Part shown: positions 54,043 to 61,744 of the stretch, piece by piece
Layout of the letters: each line of letters starts with the position of its first letter
Numbering within the stretch: the first letter of the stretch is position 1
Assembly (NCBI GenBank): GCA_964415255.1
Contig: CAYQAC010000004.1
Location: forward strand, 31,631-95,630
Origin: JAHBVY01 sp964415255
Lineage (GTDB): Bacteria > Myxococcota_A > Polyangia > Polyangiales > Polyangiaceae
DNA length: 64,000 bases
Direction: 5' to 3'
Notes under the pieces: model-generated
Told to the model about the DNA's origin: nothing
The model's input: the letters and a program-made list of their open reading frames with translations, nothing else
The model's database searches: none
Program-made: the position numbers and the translations under genes

Positions 54043-54678
54043 ATGCTGAGCAGCTGTGGGGCGTGTGAGGGGTTCTTGCCGGCGCCGGGCGCGCCTTGTC
54101 CGAACTGCGGGGCGCGCTCGCCGCGGCTAGGCGCGCTGAAGGTGGCGGCGCTCAGCGCCGTCTCCAGCGTCACCCTGATGGCTTGCTACGGCGCGCCGAT
54201 GGGGGAGGTGTGCGACCACTACCCACACCTCACTGAAGAGGCCACGCGGCTCGACGTGGGGCGCCCCGTGTCGAGCTCGGACGTCACGCTCTCGTGCGGC
54301 AGCGGCGAGCTGTTCGGCTTCACCGTGTCGCAGCCCGAGCCGGGCGAGGTGCGCGTGCTATGGTCAGGTGAGCAGCCTATCACCGTCTCTGAGCGCGGCT
54401 GCGGGGTGAGCACGGAGGTGAGCTGCGCGCCCGCCAGCCAGAGCGGCGAGCTGACCTTCCACACCATGGGTTACAGTAACCTCTTGGTCGCCGCGCCGCC
54501 CGGCGCCGCCTCAGGCACCGCGTTGCGCATCGAGTTCACGCCGAGCTGCGGCGACGGTGTGGTGCAAGGCTACGAGCAGTGCGATGACGGCGGCCGTGAG
54601 GACGGGGATGGCTGCAGCGCGCGGTGTCACTTTGAGGGAACCGACGCCGTCTCGGACGCGCCCATCGCCGTGCCATGA
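54043..54678 (+). CDS. Zinc-ribbon, Cys-rich repeat protein; partner of radical SAM enzyme
   Basis: 211 residues from MLSSCGACEG. Starts with a short Cys cluster (CGACEGFLPAPGAPCPNCG), then a hydrophobic segment (VAALSAVSSVTLMAC) that could act as a signal or membrane helix with a Cys at its end. The central domain has Cys in conserved pairs (LSCGSGELFGF, ERGCGVSTEVSC). CGDGVVQGYEQCDDGGREDG followed by GCSARC is the myxobacterial Cys-rich repeat. The stop overlaps the ATG of the radical SAM gene by 4 nt, so it could be the substrate of that enzyme. Confidence 0.75.
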   Translation: MLSSCGACEGFLPAPGAPCPNCGARSPRLGALKVAALSAVSSVTLMACYGAPMGEVCDHYPHLTEEATRLDVGRPVSSSDVTLSCGSGELFGFTVSQPEPGEVRVLWSGEQPITVSERGCGVSTEVSCAPASQSGELTFHTMGYSNLLVAAPPGAASGTALRIEFTPSCGDGVVQGYEQCDDGGREDGDGCSARCHFEGTDAVSDAPIAVP

Positions 54679-55919
54679 GCCGCCGGCGCCTGAACGTACT
54701 CTCGGGCGACTTCTTCCCGGCGTACGTGGTGTGGGAGCTCACGCTCCGCTGCGATCACGCGTGCGCGCACTGCGGCTCGCGCGCGAGTCAGGCGCGCCCC
54801 GATGAGCTGAGCACGGAGGAGGCGCTCCAGGTGGTCTCGCAGCTGGCCGAGCTTCAGGCGCGCGAGGTGGTGCTGATAGGCGGGGAGGCTTACCTTCACG
54901 CAGGCTTCCTTGAGGTGGTGCGCGCGCTGGCGGAGGCGGGCATCCACCCGACGCTCACCACGGGGGGCCGCGGCGTCACTCAGGAGCTGGCGCGCGCGAT
55001 GCGCGAGGCGGGCTTACTTCAGATCTCCGTGAGCGTGGACGGCCGTGAGGCGACGCACGATCGGATGCGGCGCCTCACGGGGAGCTTTGGTTACGCCACG
55101 GCGGCGCTCGAGCATTGCCGTGACGCGGGGATCCGCATCACCGCGAACACCAACGTCAATCGCCTGAACCAAGGCGACCTGGAGCCGCTGTTTGAGCACC
55201 TTCAGGCCTGCGGCATCACGGCCTGGCAGGTGCAGCTCACCGCGCCCCTCGGTCGCGCCGCGGATCGCACGGAGCTCATCTTGCAGCCGTGGGAGCTGCT
55301 TGATTTACTGCCGCGCATCGCCGCCCTCAAGCGCCGCGCCTACGCCCAGGGCATCCTGTTATTGCCTGGAAACAACTTGGGCTACTTCGGGGAAGAGGAG
55401 GCGCTCCTTCGCTCCACGAAGCCGAGCGGGCGCGATCATTTCTCTGGCTGCCAGGCGGGGCGCTACGTGCTGGGGCTGGAGTCGGACGGCGCCGTGAAGG
55501 GCTGCCCCTCACTTCAAACGAAGCACTATGTGGGGGGCAACCTGCGTCAGCGCTCGCTGCGCGAGATCTGGGAGGAGGCGCCGGAGCTTGGCATGATGCG
55601 CGAGCGCACCGTGGACTCCCTGTGGGGCTTCTGTAGCGGCTGTGAGTTCGCGGAGGTTTGCCTCGGGGGCTGCAGCTTCACGGCGCACGCGCTGTTGGGG
55701 CGCCCCGGGAACAACCCGTATTGTCACTATCGCGCGCGGGTGCACGCTCGGCAGGGGGTTCGCGAACGCTTGGTGCCAGTCATGCCCGCCTCGGGCCAGC
55801 CGTTCGACAACGGGCGTTTCGAGCTCGTGGTCGAGCCAGTAGGCGCCCCGCTGCCCGAGCCGCTGCCGCCCGAGCGCCTGGTGCAGCTCACCTGGGGCAA
55901 GTGCCGTAAGGTCAGCTAA
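54675..55919 (+). CDS. Radical SAM/SPASM maturase
   Basis: 414 residues. LTLRCDHACAHCGSRA carries the CxxxCxxC motif for the SAM-bound 4Fe-4S cluster; IGGEAYLH and SVDGREATHDRMR are the usual barrel motifs. The C-terminal part has the SPASM-type Cys pattern (GCQAGRYVLG, GCPSLQTKHYVGGNL, CSGCEFAEVCLGGC, YCHYRAR) that binds auxiliary clusters, so a peptide- or protein-modifying enzyme is likely. It is translationally coupled to the Cys-rich gene upstream. This is the GDL-motif-associated type of maturase in my recollection, but no GDL substrate is visible here, so I do not assign it. Confidence 0.88.
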   Translation: MSRRRLNVLSGDFFPAYVVWELTLRCDHACAHCGSRASQARPDELSTEEALQVVSQLAELQAREVVLIGGEAYLHAGFLEVVRALAEAGIHPTLTTGGRGVTQELARAMREAGLLQISVSVDGREATHDRMRRLTGSFGYATAALEHCRDAGIRITANTNVNRLNQGDLEPLFEHLQACGITAWQVQLTAPLGRAADRTELILQPWELLDLLPRIAALKRRAYAQGILLLPGNNLGYFGEEEALLRSTKPSGRDHFSGCQAGRYVLGLESDGAVKGCPSLQTKHYVGGNLRQRSLREIWEEAPELGMMRERTVDSLWGFCSGCEFAEVCLGGCSFTAHALLGRPGNNPYCHYRARVHARQGVRERLVPVMPASGQPFDNGRFELVVEPVGAPLPEPLPPERLVQLTWGKCRKVS

Positions 55920-56020
55920 CCTGACGCCACCGTTCAGCGCCTCACAGCGCCCCTCAGCGTACAAAGTCAGCTAACCTGACGCCACCGCTCGGCGCCCTTC
56001 AGCGCCTCACAGCACCACCG
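55911..56020 (+). repeat. 55 bp tandem duplication at 3' end of radical SAM gene
   Basis: GTCAGCTAACCTGACGCCAC begins at 55911 and again at 55966. It includes the TAA stop and a small hairpin GTCAG/CTGAC in each copy. Confidence 0.8.
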
Positions 56021-56028
56021 AGCGCCCC

Positions 56029-58833
56029 CTACAGCGACGCCTCTTCCAGCGCTCCGGTCGCCTTCTTGGCAGGCGCCTTCTTGGAGCTGGCCTTCTTCGC
56101 CGTCTTCTTGGCAGGCGCCTTCTTCGCGACCTTCTTCACCGTCGCCTTCTTGGTGGTCGCCTTCGTCGCTACCTTCTTCGCCACCTTCTTAGCTGGCGCC
56201 TTCTTCGCCGCTGCCTTCTTGGTGACCTTCTTCTTCTTCGACGGGCCGCGTGCGCGCCGCTCGGCGATCAGCTCCACCGCGCGCTCGTGGCTCAGCGTCT
56301 CGGCGTCGTCGTCTTTACGCAGGCTGGCGTTGGTCTCGCCGTCGGTCACGTAGGGCCCGAAGCGCCCCGCGCGCAGCGTGATGGTGCCGCCGCTCACTGG
56401 GTCTGCGCCCAGCTCCTTCAGCGGCGCCGCCGCGGCGCGCTGACCGCGGGTGCGCGGCGTGGCGAACAGCGCCAGCGCCTGCTCCAGCGTGCAGCTGAAG
56501 ACCTCATCTTCCGCCGTCAGGCTGCGGCTGTCCGTGCCCATCCGCAGGTAAGGTCCGAATTTACCGAGCTGGGCGGTGATGGTCTCCCCGCTCGGCCCCT
56601 GACCCACCTCGCGCGGCAGGCTCAGCAGCTTGAGCGCGTCGCTCAAGCTCAGCTCCGCAGGGTCCATGCTCTTAAGCAGGCTCCCTGTCTTTGGCTTCTC
56701 CTTGCCGTCCCCCGCCTCGCCGAGCTGCACGTAGGTGCCGAAGCGCCCTGCGCGCACGAACACCGGCAGCCCCGTCTCCGGATCATCCCCCAAGCGCCGA
56801 TCGCCCGAAGGCGCCGCGAGCAGCTCCCCCGCGCGGCTCAAGGTCAGCTCGTCTGGCGCTAGCTCTTCGGGCAGGCTCGCGCGATCTTCATCGCGCTGGA
56901 GGTAGGCGCCGAAGCGCCCCACGCGCACCACGACCTCCCGGCCCTCTTCGTCCTTGCCGAGCGGCAGCGAGTTGATGGCGCGCGCGTCGATCTCCCCCAG
57001 GCGGTCAGCCACCAGCGCGTGCAGGCCGCGCGTGAGGCTCGAGCCGCTTATGTCGTTTGTGGCCTCGCCCGTGCCGAAATAGAAGCGCTTGAGCCACGGC
57101 ACCGCCTGCTCCGCGCCGCCCGCGATGGCATCGAGCTCGTCTTCCATGCGCGCCGTGAAGGCGTAATCCACCAGGTCGCCGAAGTGCTGCTCAAGCAGCG
57201 CGATCACGGCGAAGGCGGTGAACGAGGGCACCAGCGCCGTGCCCTTCTTCCACACGTAGCCGCGCGCTTGGATGGTGCTGATGATGGAGGCGTAGGTGGA
57301 GGGGCGCCCCACGCCGAGCTCCTCCAACTTCCGCACCAAGGAGGCCTCCGTGTAGCGCGCCGGCGCCTGCGTCTCGTGGCCCTCGGGCTTGAACGCCAGG
57401 CTCGCCAGGCGGTCCCCCTCCTTCATCACCGGCAGGTGCTTCTCCTTGTCGCCGAGCTCCGCCGCGGGGTCGTCGCTGCCCTCCACGTAGGCGCGCAAGA
57501 AGCCGGGGAAGGTGATGGTGTTGCCGCTCGTGCCGAACTCCGCGCGCTCGCCGCTCTTCGCCTTGACGCCAATCCGCACGGAAATTGTTTCGCCCTGCGA
57601 GTCTGCCATCTGCGAGGCGACGGTGCGCTTCCAGATCAGCTCATAGAGCTTGGCCTCGTCTGGCTCCACCTCGCGCGCCACGTGCTCTGGCAGGCGGAAC
57701 ACATCGCCCGCCGGGCGGATCGCCTCGTGCGCCTCCTGCGCGTTCTTCACCTTGCTCTTGTAGCTGCGCGGCGCCTTCGGCAGGTAGTCCTTGCCGTACA
57801 TCTGCTCAATCTGCGCGCGAGCGGACTGCACCGCGGAGGCGGACAGCGTGGTGCTGTCCGTACGCATGTAGGTGATGTAGCCGTTCTCATACAGGCGCTG
57901 CGCCGCGCGCATCGCCCGCGCCGAGGTGAAGCGCAGCTTGCGCCCCGCCTCCTGCTGCAGCGTGCTCGTCATGAACGGCGCCGCGGGGCTGCGCCGGTTC
58001 GGCTTGCGCTCCACGCTCTCGACCACCGCCGGCTGCCCCGTGAGCGCCTCCGCGAGCCCCCGCGCGCGCGGCTCCGTGAGCAGGAGCAGCTCCGGCTTCT
58101 TCAGCGCGCCTTGGTCGTTGAAATCTTTCCCCACGGCGACGCGCTGCTCGCCCACCGTAAGCAGGCTCGCCTCGAACGGCGACTGCGAGGCCACCTGAAA
58201 CTGCCCCTCGATGCCCCAGTACGAAGCGGCGCAGAACCGCATCCGCTCCTGCTCCCGCGCCACGATGATGCGCGTGGCCACGCTCTGCACCCGCCCGGCG
58301 GAGAGCTTCGGCATGATCTTCTTCCACAGCACGGGGGAGACCTCGTAGCCGTAGAGCCGGTCCAAGATGCGCCGCGCCTCTTGAGCGTCCACCAGGGCGC
58401 GGTCAATCTGCCGTGGCGCCTCAATCGCCGCTTGGATCGCGCGCTGGGTGATCTCGTGGAACACCATGCGCTTCACCGGCACCTTGGGCTTCAACACCTC
58501 CAGCAGGTGCCAGGCGATGCTCTCCCCCTCGCGATCTTCATCGGTAGCGAGGTAGAGGGTGTCGGCGTGCTTCAGCAGCTCTTTCAGCTTCTGGATGTGG
58601 CTCTTCTTGTCGGCGTCCACCACGTAGAGCGGCTGAAAATCCTGCTCCACGTTGACCCCCAGCCGCGCCCAGGGCTGGCCTTTATATTGCGCCGGGATGT
58701 CGCCGGCGCGCTTCGGTAGATCGCGGATGTGGCCGATGGAAGACTCCACCATGAACGCATCCCCCAAGAATCCCGCGATAGTTCGCGCCTTTGCGGGAGA
58801 CTCGACGATGACGAGGGAGCGTGACTTTGCCAT
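56029..58833 (-). CDS. topA: DNA topoisomerase I with Lys-rich tail
   Basis: Relaxes negative supercoils. 934 residues from MAKSRSLVIVESPAKARTI. Toprim domain with LATDEDREGESIAWHL; EARRILDRLYGYEVSPVLWK and KLSAGRVQSVATR of the core; active-site Tyr in GYITYMRTDSTTLS. Instead of zinc fingers the C-terminal part has four repeats of the type VRVGRFGAYLQ / RAGRFGTYVQLGE. The last ~70 residues are a histone-like Lys/Ala tail (KKAPAKKVAKKVATKATTKK), a feature seen in some myxobacteria and actinobacteria that helps bind DNA. The frame to 58923 is not used. Confidence 0.98.
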   Translation of the reverse strand: MAKSRSLVIVESPAKARTIAGFLGDAFMVESSIGHIRDLPKRAGDIPAQYKGQPWARLGVNVEQDFQPLYVVDADKKSHIQKLKELLKHADTLYLATDEDREGESIAWHLLEVLKPKVPVKRMVFHEITQRAIQAAIEAPRQIDRALVDAQEARRILDRLYGYEVSPVLWKKIMPKLSAGRVQSVATRIIVAREQERMRFCAASYWGIEGQFQVASQSPFEASLLTVGEQRVAVGKDFNDQGALKKPELLLLTEPRARGLAEALTGQPAVVESVERKPNRRSPAAPFMTSTLQQEAGRKLRFTSARAMRAAQRLYENGYITYMRTDSTTLSASAVQSARAQIEQMYGKDYLPKAPRSYKSKVKNAQEAHEAIRPAGDVFRLPEHVAREVEPDEAKLYELIWKRTVASQMADSQGETISVRIGVKAKSGERAEFGTSGNTITFPGFLRAYVEGSDDPAAELGDKEKHLPVMKEGDRLASLAFKPEGHETQAPARYTEASLVRKLEELGVGRPSTYASIISTIQARGYVWKKGTALVPSFTAFAVIALLEQHFGDLVDYAFTARMEDELDAIAGGAEQAVPWLKRFYFGTGEATNDISGSSLTRGLHALVADRLGEIDARAINSLPLGKDEEGREVVVRVGRFGAYLQRDEDRASLPEELAPDELTLSRAGELLAAPSGDRRLGDDPETGLPVFVRAGRFGTYVQLGEAGDGKEKPKTGSLLKSMDPAELSLSDALKLLSLPREVGQGPSGETITAQLGKFGPYLRMGTDSRSLTAEDEVFSCTLEQALALFATPRTRGQRAAAAPLKELGADPVSGGTITLRAGRFGPYVTDGETNASLRKDDDAETLSHERAVELIAERRARGPSKKKKVTKKAAAKKAPAKKVAKKVATKATTKKATVKKVAKKAPAKKTAKKASSKKAPAKKATGALEEASL

Positions 58834-58921
58834 GAGGGGCGCACAACATATTCGGCGCGACCCGGAGCGCAAGACCGGCCCCAGGGCCTGTAGCGGGCTG
58901 AGGCGCCGCGCAGGAGCTACC

Positions 58922-58936
58922 AACCCCCAAACCCCC
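58922..58936 (-). repeat. TTTGGGGGTT motif copy
   Basis: AACCCCCAAACCCCC on the plus strand, 89 nt upstream of topA. Confidence 0.6.
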
Positions 58937-59037
58937 GAGGAAAGCTCCTAGCGGCTGGCTTCGGCGGGGGCGCTGTGTCCCGGCGTATTTCTGCCCAGCG
59001 GGCCGCCAGGGCGAGCCCGAGCGCTGCGCTGGCCCAA

Positions 59038-59057
59038 ACTGGAACGGTTATTCCAGT
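59038..59057 (-). terminator. Hairpin downstream of nadK
   Basis: ACTGGAA/TTCCAGT stem with a 6-nt loop, 11 nt after the nadK stop. On the minus strand it is followed by TTTGGG, a short T run. Confidence 0.45.
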
Positions 59058-59067
59058 GCCCCGCGCC

Positions 59068-59982
59068 TCACCGCGCTGCTCTGACGGAATGGCGCCTGCT
59101 GCGTGCTTTGTCCTCCAGCCCGAGCAGCGTCAAAGGTTCGCTGCTCTGACGGAAGCTCACCTGGTCGCCGAGGCGCAGGCGGATCTCCTCGTGAGGGCCG
59201 TCGAGGTAGAGCGCCGCGTCATGCATCTTGATCTGCACCTGCACGCGCTTGCCCGGTGCCACGAGGAAACGACTCAGGCGGTAGGCGCCCTCCTCGCGCA
59301 CGTAGGGCTCGCGCGCCACGAACTGGAGCTCGCCTGAGCTGAGCGGCAGCACCTGCCCACCCGCGGAGCGCTGCGCGGCGGTGGAGCCAGCCGCGGGGCC
59401 AATCCAGAAGCCGCTCGAGCGCTGCTGCTCCGTGAGGCGGCCGCGCTTGATGATGTAGCGTGAGGTGTGCGCCGGCGAGGTGTGACAACACAGCGCCTCG
59501 TTCAGCACGCGGCGTGAGCGCACGCGGCCATTCACCTCCACCTCCATGCGCGTGAGCCGAAGCTCGCTCAGCTCTCCTGCGAGCGCTGCGGCGAGCGCCC
59601 GCTTCACCCCGGAGCGGCTCACCGCGCAGAAGAAGCCGACGCTGTCCTTGGGTGAGCTGTTGATCGCCAGCATCGGGCCGCGCGCGACGTGATGTGACGC
59701 GGCCAGCAAGGTGCCGTCCCCACCCACCGTCACCACCAGATCCGCGCTGCTCGCGTCGAACACCGCCTGGGAGCGCCGCAGCACCAGGGTGCGCGCGCCG
59801 AGCCGCTCAAGCTCCTGCTCCACCACCTCGAGCGTGCGCTGGTGCGCCTCATGCGCCGCGCGCCAGCGCCGCACGCTGGCGTCTTGACGATCGAGCAGCT
59901 CCGTCGCGCGGCGGTCCCGCTGCTCCTCCACGTAGTGCGCGTAGGTGGAGCGCTTGGCCACCACGATGACGCGCGGCTTCAT
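59068..59982 (-). CDS. nadK: NAD kinase
   Basis: Makes NADP from NAD and ATP. 304 residues from MKPRVIVVAKRST. LVVTVGGDGTLLAASHHV carries the GGDGT motif; RVLNEALCC is the NE motif; AAGSTAAQRSAGG corresponds to the TGSTAY...SAGG region, with an Ala in place of the first Thr and of the Tyr. Another block, FFCAVSRSGVKRALAA, follows the NSSPKDSVGF strand. Two positions in the third motif vary from the common form; family membership is clear. Downstream of a Nudix hydrolase gene on the same strand. Confidence 0.9.
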   Translation of the reverse strand: MKPRVIVVAKRSTYAHYVEEQRDRRATELLDRQDASVRRWRAAHEAHQRTLEVVEQELERLGARTLVLRRSQAVFDASSADLVVTVGGDGTLLAASHHVARGPMLAINSSPKDSVGFFCAVSRSGVKRALAAALAGELSELRLTRMEVEVNGRVRSRRVLNEALCCHTSPAHTSRYIIKRGRLTEQQRSSGFWIGPAAGSTAAQRSAGGQVLPLSSGELQFVAREPYVREEGAYRLSRFLVAPGKRVQVQIKMHDAALYLDGPHEEIRLRLGDQVSFRQSSEPLTLLGLEDKARSRRHSVRAAR

Positions 59983-60050
59983 GAGCGCCCCGGGCGCGCT
60001 CGACACCGCGCCTCCAGGCGCCGTCACGCGGCGCGCACCTTCACGCGCCG

Positions 60051-60743
60051 TCACCCTCGCTCCCCTAGGTGCTCCGCCAGCCGCCGCAGTCCAAGCTCTG
60101 TCTTGGCGTCTTCAATGCGCCCGGCGCGGCACGCCGCGAGCGCTTGGGACAGCGGCACACAGGCGACGCTCGCCTCCGCCTCCAGCGCGGAGCCGTCCAG
60201 GCTGGGCTCGCCCCGCTCGCCGGGCTCTACTTCCACATGGAAAAAGAAATGGCGCTCCGCGATCACCCCGGGCGCAGGATAAGTGGGTGGCCCCAGCGGG
60301 GCGAAGCGCGCCGCGGGGAGCCTGAAGCCGAGCTCCTCCTCCAGCTCGCGCGCCGCGGCCAGAGCGGGCCCGGCGGGGTGCTGCTCGCTCACCTCCACCA
60401 GGCCGGCGACCAGCTCCCACAGGCCGCGCGCATCGGGCTCGGCGATGGGCGAGCGGGCGGCGTCGCGCAGCGACACCGGAGGCCGCACGGCGCTGCGCAG
60501 GTACACGAAGCGCTCCCCGCCTGCCTCATAGTGAGGGACAATGACCACCGCGTCGATCGCCGCGCGATCCACCTCATCGTAGAGGAAGGGCTGGCTCTCG
60601 GCGCCGTTCGGGTAGCGCGCGCGCAGCCGGCGCCGCACCAGGGTGAGGAAGCCAGGGGCGAGCCGCTCGGCGTGCTCCACCGTCAAGCGGATGTCCGGCG
60701 GCGGGGTGAGCTCACTCTCAGCGCGCGGGTCGGCGGGTGGCAT
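60051..60743 (-). CDS. Nudix hydrolase with extended Nudix box
   Basis: 230 residues. The Nudix box starts GLVEVSE and ends ARELEEELGF; between the first Glu and the R-E block there are 11 residues where the common box has 7, so a 4-residue insertion is present, as in ADP-ribose-type pyrophosphatases. AAVDAVVIVPHYEAGGERFVYLRS is the preceding sheet. Probably hydrolyses an NDP-sugar or similar; substrate not known. 68 nt upstream of nadK on the same strand. Confidence 0.86.
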   Translation of the reverse strand: MPPADPRAESELTPPPDIRLTVEHAERLAPGFLTLVRRRLRARYPNGAESQPFLYDEVDRAAIDAVVIVPHYEAGGERFVYLRSAVRPPVSLRDAARSPIAEPDARGLWELVAGLVEVSEQHPAGPALAAARELEEELGFRLPAARFAPLGPPTYPAPGVIAERHFFFHVEVEPGERGEPSLDGSALEAEASVACVPLSQALAACRAGRIEDAKTELGLRRLAEHLGERG

Positions 60744-60823
60744 GGCGCCGTAGGGTAGACTTTGCGCGAACTTTGCGCGACCCCGCCCTTGATGCCCCGG
60801 CGGATCTGCGCGAAGGCTGAGGC

Positions 60824-61744
60824 ATGGTCAATCGAGCAGGGGCATCGGGTGGCAGGCGGCGCGGCCAGCGCCGCGTGGAGGCTGGGGCGCTGGCGCTGGC
60901 GCTGGGCGCTGCGTGCCTGGTCGGCAGCTATGAGTCAGGCACACTGACAGTCAGCGCCGCCGCGGCGCAGGCCAAGCTGGACCTCGCCAAGCTGAAGAAG
61001 CAGCTGGAGGGTCAAGACCCCGCGGAGATCCAAGACGCCCTTTCGCAAGTCACCCAGGCGGGCACCGCCGCCAAGCCCCTCGCGCCCACCTTGAACGCGC
61101 TGCTCACCCGCGGCACCCGGGCGGATCTGCTCGCCGCGCTGATCGAGGCGACGGGCAAGGTGGAGGACACCTCCTCCAGCGCGCCGCTCGCGCCTTACCT
61201 CCGCCATCGCACCCCCGCGGTGCGCCAAGCGGCGGTGAAGGCGCTGGCGCGCACCAAGGGGCCTGAGGCCATCAAGGCGCTGACGCGCGGCCTGCGCAGC
61301 CAAGACCCCGTCGTGCGTGGCGTGTCCGCCAGCGCGCTGGGCGACTTGGGCGCCAAGTCCGCCCTGCCTGATTTACAGCGCGCCTTCGATCACAAGGTGC
61401 TGGAGGCCGCGGTGTCCATCGGGCAGCTGTGCGACGCCACGAGCTGCGATGAGTTCTTGAAGCGCCTCGGCAAGGTGCGCTTCGACGTGATGACAGCCGG
61501 CCTCGATCAGATGCTGTTTCGCCCCGCGAGCAGCATGAAGGACGAAGCCAAGCTGAGCGTGGTGAGTAAGCTCCGGGCGCTCGGCACCGCGGAGGCGAGC
61601 CGCTACCTGACGGACGTCGCGGGGCGCTGGCCCAAGGACTACAGCGCGCGGGTGAAGGCGGCGCTCGAAGAGGCGGCGAAGGCGACGAGCAAGGGCGCCG
61701 CAGCGGCCGAGGATGAGGACGAGGACGAGGAGGACGACGAGTGA
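60824..61744 (+). CDS. Periplasmic HEAT-repeat protein
   Basis: 306 residues. The N-terminus is basic then hydrophobic (ALALALGAACLVGSYES) and reads as a signal. Helical repeats follow (PEIQDALSQVTQAG-type; YLRHRTPAVRQAAVKALART; LRSQDPVVRGVSASALGDLG), ending with a very acidic tail EDEDEDEEDDE. Its stop overlaps the GTG start of the propeller gene by 4 nt, so the two probably form a complex. Confidence 0.78.
   Translation: MVNRAGASGGRRRGQRRVEAGALALALGAACLVGSYESGTLTVSAAAAQAKLDLAKLKKQLEGQDPAEIQDALSQVTQAGTAAKPLAPTLNALLTRGTRADLLAALIEATGKVEDTSSSAPLAPYLRHRTPAVRQAAVKALARTKGPEAIKALTRGLRSQDPVVRGVSASALGDLGAKSALPDLQRAFDHKVLEAAVSIGQLCDATSCDEFLKRLGKVRFDVMTAGLDQMLFRPASSMKDEAKLSVVSKLRALGTAEASRYLTDVAGRWPKDYSARVKAALEEAAKATSKGAAAAEDEDEDEEDDE

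Noticed and set aside
57019..58719. 566-codon plus-strand open frame opposite topA
   Set aside because: Composition is a shadow of the topA codons (His/Arg/Leu-rich); high GC makes such antisense frames common.
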